Positions 1 through 6,780 of a DNA stretch of 64,000 bases are shown here, in pieces; the stretch's first letter is position 1; each line of letters starts with the position of its first letter. This DNA is from Pseudarthrobacter enclensis (lineage in GTDB: Bacteria > Actinomycetota > Actinomycetes > Actinomycetales > Micrococcaceae), in contig NZ_JAUSRE010000017.1 in assembly GCF_030811655.1 (NCBI RefSeq), positions 49,006-113,005 on the forward strand, written 5' to 3'. Both the position numbers and the translations under genes were made by a program. The notes under the pieces were generated by a model. That model ran no database searches. It worked only from the letters and a program-made list of their open reading frames with translations, and was not told where the DNA came from.

Positions 1-75
1 CAGCCAGCGTTCACCCGCGTTTCATGCGTGAATCCAACTGTCGAGTAACGACATTCCGACGAAAGGACGAGAGCC

Positions 76-432
76 GTGAGTACTGACGAGATGACCGAAC
101 TGACTGTTGATGGTAGCGCCCTGATGCGTGGCCAGAGCGTGCGCATCCATGCCGGTGGGCGTGACCTCGGAGAACGGGTGGTCGACGACCTGAGGCAGGA
201 CGGGGCCGTTGTATGGATCGCCTTCGGTGAGGCCGAGCCGCGGCGCATGTTTATCGAGGAGGACGCTGCCCGCTACACCGCACAGTACGGGCTGCAAAGG
301 GAACAAGCCCGTAAGGCCGCGTTCTGTGGATTATCGCGAGTTCCAGCGGAACCAGCGGACGCCTATCGTGGCGCATACGGCGACATAACCGATGCAGGCC
401 AGGAGTGCGGTGGTGTCCTGACCGCTCCATGA
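76..432 (+). CDS. small hypothetical protein
   Basis: A 118-residue soluble protein of unknown function. It starts at GTG 76 behind a GAAAGGACGAG ribosome binding site; a second Met lies six codons in. The first 75 or so residues are well-mixed and acidic and look like real coding sequence. The last 34 residues run antisense to the 3' end of the ABC permease on the other strand, a 102-bp overlap. That tail is Gly/Ala-rich and may not be original: the gene may have lost its own 3' end when the permease came to lie beside it. No family was recognised. Confidence 0.5.
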   Translation: MSTDEMTELTVDGSALMRGQSVRIHAGGRDLGERVVDDLRQDGAVVWIAFGEAEPRRMFIEEDAARYTAQYGLQREQARKAAFCGLSRVPAEPADAYRGAYGDITDAGQECGGVLTAP

Positions 433-1113
433 GGAGGCGTTCAGCGTGTCGGCGAAAAGTGTCATGAGCGCTCCGACGGGCGACCAGGCTGCGATTGATT
501 TCATCGTGTCACCGAGGATGCCGGTTCCGCCCAGGAGGCCGAGGAGGAGCAGGAGGATCATGAGTACGCGGGTGACCGCGTTGATGGCGCTGGTGGATTG
601 AACCAGCCCGACGACGGCTTGGCCGATTGCAAGGAACGCAGCGGCACCGAGGACGGAGACCGCAATCACCAAGAGGTACTGGCCCGGGTTGAGTGACAGC
701 CCGTAGGCGAGGGCTCCCACGATGACAACAATGACGGAGGCGACCAGGTTTGTGGCCACCTGCACGAGGACCCGGCTGGTCATGATCATCCAGGTTGGCG
801 CTGGGGTGACCCGGAGTCGTTGCAGCACCCCGACATCGCGGTCATGGGCCAGCGCGAGCGTGTACCCGAACAGGCCGGAGGTGAGCAGTCCCAAAGTCAG
901 GGCCAGGCCAATGACCAGGCTGGATCCGCCAAGGCGGCTTTGACCCTTGCCGAACGTGTTGGCCACAAGGATCACAACCGGCAGGAGAATGCTCAGGAAG
1001 ACCGACGTCTTTCCGTTGAGCAGCACAAGGAAATCAGCGCGAAGCAGCGACCTTAGGGCCAGGCCAAGCGGCGGGCGCGCGGTGTTGACGCCGGTGTTAG
1101 TCACGGATCTCAC
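331..1113 (-). CDS. ABC-2 type transporter permease
   Basis: Membrane half of a two-gene ABC exporter whose ATPase lies directly upstream. About 260 residues with a typical ABC-2 layout: one membrane segment near residue 30-50, a second near 60-85, then four more to the C-terminus, ending in the basic tail RWFRWNSR. Two GTG starts are possible, at 1113 or 1104. The second has AGGAAG at good spacing and overlaps the ATPase stop codon, so the two genes are translationally coupled. The family (DrrB/CcmB-like) exports drugs or lipids; the substrate cannot be read from the sequence. Confidence 0.85.
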   Translation of the reverse strand: MRSVTNTGVNTARPPLGLALRSLLRADFLVLLNGKTSVFLSILLPVVILVANTFGKGQSRLGGSSLVIGLALTLGLLTSGLFGYTLALAHDRDVGVLQRLRVTPAPTWMIMTSRVLVQVATNLVASVIVVIVGALAYGLSLNPGQYLLVIAVSVLGAAAFLAIGQAVVGLVQSTSAINAVTRVLMILLLLLGLLGGTGILGDTMKSIAAWSPVGALMTLFADTLNASSWSGQDTTALLACIGYVAVCATIGVRWFRWNSR

Positions 1114-1888
1114 TTCCTGTCAGTCCGATGAAGACGTCTTCCAGTGTCGGCGCTCCATGGGCGACCGAAAGCACCCTGGGGCCGTCCTTATGTTTGTTGA
1201 TTAGCTCCGACGGTCTTCCCTCGGTGAGCAGTTTTCCGTGGTCGATGATCGCCACCCGGTCACAGACTGCCTGGGCCTCCTCCATCGAGTGGGTAGTGAG
1301 GAGGATGCTGTTGCCTTCCGCGCGGAGCTCCTCGATGTGGCGCCATAGTCCTCGGCGTGACTGGGGGTCCAGCCCGGCTGTCGGTTCGTCCAGCAGCAGC
1401 AGGAGCGGGTTGTGGATGGTGGCTATATACAACGCAAGGCGTTGCTGTTGGCCACCCGACAACTGCTTGAACTTCTTGCCCAGTTCGTCGCCAAGGCCGA
1501 CAGGGCGCGTGTTCCCGCGAACCTGCTCACGGGAAAGTTTCACACCGTACAGACCGGCATAAAGCCTTGCGATCTCTTGAATGCTCAGTTCGTCCTGGAA
1601 ACTGGAAGATTGCAGTTGCACTTTAAGGAGCGCTTTTACCGCCAGAGGCTGCTGTTCGACATCGAGACCGTCTACCAGCAGGGAGCCCGAGGCCGGCCTG
1701 ACCAGCCCCTCGATGGCACTCAGAGTACTGGTCTTCCCTGCACCATTCGGACCCAGCAGACCGAATATCTCCCCGCGCTGAATCCGGAAGCTGACACCGT
1801 CAACCACCGTGCGGCCCTCATACGCCACTCTTAACTGACTGATTTCCAGAACCGAAGGTGATCCTGGCTCACTAACTTCACTCGTCAT
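1097..1888 (-). CDS. ABC transporter ATP-binding protein (exporter type)
   Basis: ATPase subunit that powers the adjacent ABC-2 permease. Walker A (GPNGAGKTS) is near residue 46, the signature LSGGQQQRL near 145, Walker B plus catalytic Glu (LLLLLDEPTAGLD) near 165, and the switch His in LLTTHSMEEA near 200. At about 263 residues it is shorter than DrrA-type ATPases, lacking a long C-terminal extension. Start chosen at ATG 1888 because GGGGA lies 7 bases upstream; an upstream in-frame start at 1909 has no ribosome site. It forms an operon with the permease. Confidence 0.9.
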   Translation of the reverse strand: MTSEVSEPGSPSVLEISQLRVAYEGRTVVDGVSFRIQRGEIFGLLGPNGAGKTSTLSAIEGLVRPASGSLLVDGLDVEQQPLAVKALLKVQLQSSSFQDELSIQEIARLYAGLYGVKLSREQVRGNTRPVGLGDELGKKFKQLSGGQQQRLALYIATIHNPLLLLLDEPTAGLDPQSRRGLWRHIEELRAEGNSILLTTHSMEEAQAVCDRVAIIDHGKLLTEGRPSELINKHKDGPRVLSVAHGAPTLEDVFIGLTGSEIRD

Positions 1889-2288
1889 GCTGTGTCCCCT
1901 CAGAACCACGGGAGCAACCCGGACTAGGGGTAGTTCCTTGTGCGAGTCTAGTTCGAGGAGGCCACGAGAAAAGCCAGGCAGTTTCTCAAAAACGTCTCCA
2001 CAAATCGGTTCTGAACTATCGGGTGCGGGACAGGTTCGAAGGCGAGTCCTACCTTTCGGTGCAAAACCGACGCAGTTGCCAGAAAGCTTCGTCCTCCCCT
2101 GCTCCGATATGACTCATAACCAGCGTCCCACGGCCGACTACCAGGGACTGCAGGGAAAGAGAGGGGGTAAATGGGGGTGCTTTTGGCGGTGGAAGTCTTT
2201 ACTGTGAGGTAACTCCACCAGTGGGGATATCGGGCCACCCAAGTAGTCGCCGGACGAAGATTCCGACGGCAGTAAAGAGAATGCCCTT
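1889..2288. other. gene-free stretch with a conserved leader block
   Basis: No convincing gene. This is the promoter side of the ABC operon and the leader of the small protein at 2289. The last 75 bases or so (from AACTCCACCAGTGGGGATATC at 2212) closely resemble the leader of a second copy of the same small gene near 9567, so upstream DNA was duplicated with the gene. Confidence 0.5.
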
Positions 2289-2489
2289 ATGAACGATCCG
2301 CGCCAAGCAGCGCTTGAAATGGTCCAGCAAGACAGGGCCAGCATCGAGAACCTGTGGTTGAGATATCTTGCCAACGGCGGCAATGCCGGTCCCCTAGACT
2401 TCGAGGCCTACATTTACGGTCTCCTAGATCCGGACGAGTACGACGCCCTAATCCTCTTTTGGGCGGTAGAGGAAGTATCAGCACGCTAG
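2289..2489 (+). CDS. small acidic hypothetical protein (MNDPRQ family)
   Basis: A 66-residue protein with no signal peptide or membrane segment. It begins MNDPRQAALEMVQQD, is Leu- and acid-rich, and ends in an Asp/Glu-rich helix-like stretch (LLDPDEYDALILFWAVEE). A second, diverged and truncated copy begins at 9643 with 13 of the first 15 residues identical, and about 75 bases of upstream DNA are also conserved. Conservation of both leader and N-terminus supports a genuine expressed gene. Function unknown. Confidence 0.6.
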   Translation: MNDPRQAALEMVQQDRASIENLWLRYLANGGNAGPLDFEAYIYGLLDPDEYDALILFWAVEEVSAR

Positions 2490-2502
2490 CTCGTTTCTGG
2501 CT

Positions 2503-2676
2503 TCACGGAACCCTTGAGCCTTGCTCACGCACATACAGCTCAAGGAAAGCCCGGACTGCCCTATGGTCTGCTCGGGGCGTTGCCCCCCGCCGTGCGATCG
2601 CTTCGAGGATCTGCTGCTTCGTCAGACCCCCTTTACTGTTGGCCGAGATCAACAGTAAGGTGCTGGGGCGCCTCAA
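2503..2676 (-). CDS. very small hypothetical protein
   Basis: A 57-codon reading frame starting at TTG 2676, with GGGGAAG seven bases upstream. The composition is protein-like: a hydrophobic start (PSTLLLISANSKGG), then TKQQILEAIARRG, which could form a helix, and the tail AFLELYVREQGSRVP. It follows the similarly oriented small gene at 2725-2958 with a 48-bp gap, so the two may be co-transcribed. The TTG start is the weak point. No homologue recognised. Confidence 0.4.
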   Translation of the reverse strand: MRRPSTLLLISANSKGGLTKQQILEAIARRGATPRADHRAVRAFLELYVREQGSRVP

Positions 2677-2724
2677 CTGCGCTCTTCCCCGCAGAGCAGC
2701 AACCAGGTTGATTGAGCGGGAAAG

Positions 2725-2958
2725 CTACCGTGGCCTATCCTCACGGATCCTCCAGCCGTCAGCGGGCGTATAGCTTGCGAGGACAGAACGCTCGCCAAAA
2801 ACGGGATCCGATCCCGGGGTATGACACAGAACAGCGGAGTTGCACTCCACCCCCCACAACGCATCCTGCGCTTTTCTTAGAGCTTCGCCAAAACTGGCAG
2901 AGTAAATAACCGACCGACCAACAGACCGCTCCGTCACGTATTCCACGAGATAGGGCAT
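2725..2958 (-). CDS. small hypothetical protein
   Basis: A 77-residue soluble protein, ATG start preceded by CGGAG at short spacing. The sequence MPYLVEYVTERS, the helix SFGEALRKAQDALWG and an Asp/Pro-rich second half look like a compact alpha/beta fold. Codon use fits the neighbourhood, unlike the antisense frames. Function unknown. Confidence 0.55.
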   Translation of the reverse strand: MPYLVEYVTERSVGRSVIYSASFGEALRKAQDALWGVECNSAVLCHTPGSDPVFGERSVLASYTPADGWRIREDRPR

Positions 2959-3222
2959 GCTCCGAATGATGACAGCCCCATCAGGGCGTCAACAGAGCCG
3001 GAAGGCACATGCTTCCCACGGGGAAAGCCGAGCGATGACGCTGCCAGTCGTCCCCACGAACGAGGCGGCGAATGACCTTCCCGCAACCAACGCGCAGGCC
3101 TGATGGAGGGACATCGCCGCAGACACATCTTCGACACGAATCGACAGCGCCGAACACTCGGCTTCGCCCGCTCTACAAGGCCAGGTCTACGGCCGGCTGT
3201 CGGTCTGTGTGTCCTCGTCATA

Positions 3223-3396
3223 TTATTCCGGGATATGGTGGTCGCCTTTGTGACGGGCTTCGTCCAGATGGTGCTCCAACTTCTCCTCCGCTTCCCGGCG
3301 GCGCTGCCCCACGGTCCGGATCTGTTGCGTGCTCGGCGACGCTCCTGGCGTACGCTGTCGCGCACTATCCCTTTGTCCTTCGTCTTTATTGTTCAT
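3223..3396 (-). CDS. very small charged hypothetical protein
   Basis: A 57-residue hydrophilic protein starting at ATG 3396. It begins MNNKDEGQRD, has a Ser/Thr/Pro linker, then the heptad-like helix RREAEEKLEHHLDEARHK. No membrane segment. The charge pattern and clean stop codon favour real coding over the neighbouring Arg-rich shadow frames, but the ribosome site is poor. Function unknown. Confidence 0.45.
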   Translation of the reverse strand: MNNKDEGQRDSARQRTPGASPSTQQIRTVGQRRREAEEKLEHHLDEARHKGDHHIPE

Positions 3397-3835
3397 AAGG
3401 GCATCGTCTCACCGGACCCGTCACCCCGAAAGCTCCACCGGCGACTGGACATCGGGCAGAAGACGGACATCCCGCTGCCAGTTGTGACATCCAATGGCAC
3501 GTCCGCGTCTGGATCGCCTTAGCCATTCCCACCCCGGAAGGATCGTGGTCCTCGCCCTGGATCTACGCCGGTGGGGCCGCCACGAGGGTCTTATGATCGC
3601 GGATGGTGCCCGCAACCTCCCCTGGAGTTCCCGAAGGCGGGGCTCAACGACGGGGCGGTTGTTTAAGACCGGCGCCCTTGCCGCTTCGTCTTCGCAAACG
3701 GAGACGTGAGCTACCGAGTTAAGCAGTCAGCCCAACGGTAGCCGCCAAGAGCCGGGGCGTCATGACCAACGCTGACCCTAACCCAGCATCCAAGCTTTCG
3801 CTCGTACTCCCCGCGTCTCTTCAGAACGTCCTGTC
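3397..3835. other. gene-free stretch
   Basis: Nothing supportable was found. One frame from about 3400 to 3595 stays open and reads protein-like near its end (IPTPEGSWSSPWIYAGG), but it has no ATG, GTG or TTG start, so it may be a remnant. Confidence 0.3.
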
Positions 3836-4000
3836 ATGAGCACGGCGCAGACCGTGGCGCTGATCTTCGTGGCTGCCTTCGCATGGATCGGCGTGACCCT
3901 GCTTGTCCTCCTGGCGCTGCTCCGCCCAAGGAAAGGGTCCTCAGCGCTTGCTGCGGCTCCTCCACCCCCGGACCTGACCGCGTACCGGCCGCACCGGTGA
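3836..4000 (+). CDS. small single-pass membrane protein
   Basis: A 54-residue protein with one strong hydrophobic segment (residues 6-29, ending LLVLLALLRP) followed by a basic and Pro-rich cytoplasmic tail (APPPPDLTAYRPHR). The N-terminus is short, so an N-out single pass is likely. The ribosome site before ATG 3836 is weak. Function unknown; it could be an assembly or signal peptide-like factor. Confidence 0.5.
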   Translation: MSTAQTVALIFVAAFAWIGVTLLVLLALLRPRKGSSALAAAPPPPDLTAYRPHR

Positions 4001-4019
4001 CGGCGAGTACGTTCTGTCA

Positions 4020-4320
4020 CAGGTCGGAGTCTCGTGCCGAGGCGCAGGTTGAGACTCCGGGAAATCCGCCGCTAAACCACCAGCACCGGGAAGCATCAGG
4101 GATACCGGGACAATCCTCAGCTACACCGTCGGCCACCTTGCCACGCTTGCCGGAGTCTTCCTGCTGTACCTTCCAGACATCATCCTGCTCGTACCCCCTG
4201 CTCATCGCCGATGGCTTGCTCCAGCTGGTACTGCTGCCGTTCGTCTTCCTGGTGAGGAGACTGCGGCGCCCCCTGGCGGCGGACATGGACCCATCCTGCC
4301 TCCTCGACCGCAGTCGGTAG
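4020..4320 (+). pseudogene. possible frameshifted membrane protein remnant
   Basis: Two hydrophobic stretches lie in different frames: ILSYTVGHLATLAGVFLLYLP at about 4110-4172 in one, and LLQLVLLPFVFLVRRLRRPL at about 4212-4272 in another that ends at TAG 4318. Joined by a single frameshift near 4190 they would make a two-segment membrane protein of about 80 residues. There is no clear start. The gene is probably decayed; family unknown. Confidence 0.3.
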
Positions 4321-4417
4321 CCAGAACAACTCAGCACACCTCCTCCCCCGGCTCGCAGCCGGAAATGGGGGGACAAAGCCGGTACCAAGACTCGGCGCGG
4401 TGTGTAATCATGCGGGC

Positions 4418-4831
4418 ATGGGACTTCCCGAGGACCCGGACAGGCCGACAGCGGATCGTTACCGCGCCATGGCGCACGAGCCGGGCGAGACGGAACAGCA
4501 GCAGACGCTCAGGCGACGCCTGGTGGAATTTGTCCAGACTGCACAGGCACGCGGCATCCATCCACTGCCGCTGGAAACCTACCATGGCCCCCGAAGGTAC
4601 CGGCCTTCACTCTCCGGCTGGCTCTTGTTCCCGGACACTGGCCTTGCCGTCGGCACCGACGCCGAACTGTACCGGCTGCCGCTGGAGGGCGGACTGACCG
4701 GCAACAGGACACCCATACGGGAGGAGTGGATCCGCAGTTCCTACTGGCGTGGCTGGTCCTCGAGATGGGTCACCTTGGACGAGATGCTGATTGACGCCGT
4801 GGCAAGGGGCACAAGCCAGCGTATGCCTTAA
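4418..4831 (+). CDS. hypothetical protein
   Basis: A soluble 137-residue protein. ATG 4418 (MGLPEDPDRP) is preferred over GTG 4400. The N-terminal 40 residues form a Gln/Glu/Arg-rich helix (EQQQTLRRRLVEFVQTAQ). The rest has beta-type segments around LSGWLLFPDTGLAVGTDAEL and a Trp-rich tail (YWRGWSSRW). Convergent with the DUF2254 gene. No function assigned. Confidence 0.6.
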   Translation: MGLPEDPDRPTADRYRAMAHEPGETEQQQTLRRRLVEFVQTAQARGIHPLPLETYHGPRRYRPSLSGWLLFPDTGLAVGTDAELYRLPLEGGLTGNRTPIREEWIRSSYWRGWSSRWVTLDEMLIDAVARGTSQRMP

Positions 4832-4900
4832 AAAGGACCAGTTGAGGGTCACCAATTGGAAGCGTCTTCCCTACGAATACGAAATCACGCTCTGACGTAG

Positions 4901-6298
4901 TTATGAGGCGCCGGGAGTTCCGTCCCTCGTGTTGAAGAGGTCAAGGACGGCTGCGCCCTCTTCCAGGAGGGGGTCGCGATCGGCTGGCTGCGCCACGAGC
5001 CGGGCTACGTCGTTCATAAGGGTCTGCACATACTGCCGCATGATGGCGCGGTGCGCGGTCTCTCCGAACCAGGCCAGATCACCGCACACGCGCAGCAAGG
5101 CCCGGACGACGCGGGGTTCGTTCGATCCGTAACGCCGAACCTGTCCGAGGGCCAGATCGACGAGATAGGCGAAGTCGCGGGCCGGGATGTGGAGCCGGAC
5201 AGTGCCGTGGGCATCTGTCACTGCTCGCGGACCGTGCTCCCGGAGTGTAAGCGCCGCAAGGATCGTGCCCAGATGGTCGACTGCCTGGTTCGCCGTGTAG
5301 GGGTCGTTAATAGCAGGCGAGAGCGCCTTGGAGGCGACGTCCGCGAGCTGTCGGATCCCGAACGCGACGTCCTGCTCCAGTGTCCGTTCGTAGCCGATCC
5401 GTACACTCTGCGCGAGCGCACGCCGAAGCTCCGCGGAGGCGCCGGGCGCAAACGGTCTCCCTCCGGCGCCAGAGACGTTCCATACCCAGGCGATGGGTGC
5501 ACCGGCAACCACATGCCGGCCCACCATGGGCACCATCAGTGCCTTGAGATCGTGCTTCGCGAGTGCGCCGACGAATGGCCCGACATGGAAGGCCTGGATG
5601 TAGCCCGATGCGGGTGACGGCAAGGCGGTGGCGCCTTGCGGCACGACCGGAATGGGGATGCCAAGGTCGCCGGGGACGAATGACCTCCCGATCACTTTCA
5701 GCGTCGCCGTCTCGACGCCCTTCATAACCAGGTCCACCTGGATCGAATGCGATAGATGGTGGACGAAGAATACGAGCATCACCATGCTCACGAACAGCAG
5801 CATCAGCGCGCCGCTCACGGCCAGGCGCGGGTACTCCTCGATGCGTTGGCCGGCTGCGATGCCGACCGTGTACAGCCCCGCCGTGCTGTACGCGAAGGTC
5901 GCGACGAAGGCGCTCAGGGTCAGCTGGTTGGGGATGTCGCGGAGGAAATTCCGCAGGAGCCGAGGGCTGAACTGCGTCGACGCGAGCTGCAGGGCCACCA
6001 CGGTAAGTCCCAGGACGAGGGCGATGACCGTGACCATCGTGCTGGCGATGCTCACGAGCAGGTTCCGGGCGTCGTCGGATGTCCCCTGGAAGAGGAGGAC
6101 GGCAACAGGCGACGCCTTGTCGATTTGCACAGCAGAAAGGCTCGCCCCCGCGATGAGCGCGAGCACGACGGCGCATGTCGGCATCGCCCACAGTGCACTC
6201 GCCAGATACTCCCGAAGAGCCTCACGCTTCACATGTGCCACTCTCTGCCGACGGTCCTCGGTCGTCAAGGGGCGCCATGCTGGGGTCCGAGCCAGCAC
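4901..6298 (-). CDS. DUF2254 family membrane protein
   Basis: A predicted inner-membrane protein of 465 residues, the usual length of DUF2254 proteins. Four membrane segments lie in the first 190 residues: about 35-60, 85-108 (TMVTVIALVLGLTVVALQLA), 125-150 and 160-182. A soluble C-terminal half carries the family block FGIRQLADVASKALSPAINDP near residue 320. The function of the family is unknown. It stands alone, with no obvious operon partner. GTG or ATG starts farther in are possible; the chosen start keeps a basic N-terminus. Confidence 0.85.
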   Translation of the reverse strand: MLARTPAWRPLTTEDRRQRVAHVKREALREYLASALWAMPTCAVVLALIAGASLSAVQIDKASPVAVLLFQGTSDDARNLLVSIASTMVTVIALVLGLTVVALQLASTQFSPRLLRNFLRDIPNQLTLSAFVATFAYSTAGLYTVGIAAGQRIEEYPRLAVSGALMLLFVSMVMLVFFVHHLSHSIQVDLVMKGVETATLKVIGRSFVPGDLGIPIPVVPQGATALPSPASGYIQAFHVGPFVGALAKHDLKALMVPMVGRHVVAGAPIAWVWNVSGAGGRPFAPGASAELRRALAQSVRIGYERTLEQDVAFGIRQLADVASKALSPAINDPYTANQAVDHLGTILAALTLREHGPRAVTDAHGTVRLHIPARDFAYLVDLALGQVRRYGSNEPRVVRALLRVCGDLAWFGETAHRAIMRQYVQTLMNDVARLVAQPADRDPLLEEGAAVLDLFNTRDGTPGAS

Positions 6299-6504
6299 AG
6301 GTTCTGGCGCTCAACGCCGGTGCCCCACCGGACCCCACCACAGATCGGTCGGCTCGCCACGTATTGCACGACCAACGCCAGCTTCACTGCCACCCCTTAC
6401 AAAGCTCGTTATTCGCTGGGAGCCGCGCCTGCGCAACTGTGACCGCACACTCTGTTGCAAAACCGGAACTTGCTGGGCCCCCATCCGCAGCCCCATGCTC
6501 TCTT

Positions 6505-6540
6505 ATAAAGCAGACGTAAGTGTGGACATTATTGTCCACG
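6505..6540. repeat. repeated motif plus GTGGAC/GTCCAC palindrome
   Basis: The 18-mer ATAAAGCAGACGTAAGTG (6505-6522) recurs with one change at 61675. It is joined to the inverted repeat GTGGAC-N6-GTCCAC (6522-6539). The same palindrome core occurs at 27701-27719 and, degenerate, at 17224-17250. It lies just downstream of the Doc toxin remnant and may be a mobile-element end or an intergenic palindromic element. Confidence 0.5.
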
Positions 6541-6562
6541 CCTCGATTCGGACGCTGAAGGA

Positions 6563-6724
6563 CTATCGGGGCACCGGATGTTCGGAAATCGGCGCGGCAG
6601 AGTCGAGCAAATCGATGGTCCCCGCGGCGGCTCCGACGACGAGGTCGAAGCCTTCATCCGTGGCGAAGCCATGCCGGTAACCGTTGATCCACAGCAGCAG
6701 CACCATGAGCGTCCACGCCGTCCG
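6563..6724 (-). pseudogene. Doc (death-on-curing) toxin, C-terminal remnant
   Basis: The frame reads RTAWTLMVLLLWINGYRHGF followed by DEGFDLVVGAAAGTIDL. This matches the end of Fic/Doc-type toxins, where the active-site loop GNKRTA is followed by a Leu-rich helix, LNG, and a DEAxxLxxxVAxGxxD motif. Here the loop is cut: a TGA stands where the Lys codon would be, and nothing Doc-like lies upstream. The catalytic His-Pro-Phe region is absent, so this is a dead 3' fragment of about 50 codons. Confidence 0.55.
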
Positions 6725-6780
6725 TCAGCCTGTCAGCCGGGTCCGGCCGGCTTGTGCTCAGAGGAGAGTGGTCCGGTCGT

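Noticed and set aside
22..306. minus-strand frame opposite the first small gene
   Set aside because: No ribosome site and shadow-like composition; the plus strand has a good start signal.
5628..6680. 350-codon plus-strand frame opposite DUF2254
   Set aside because: Ser/Arg/Thr-rich shadow; DUF2254 motifs are on the minus strand.
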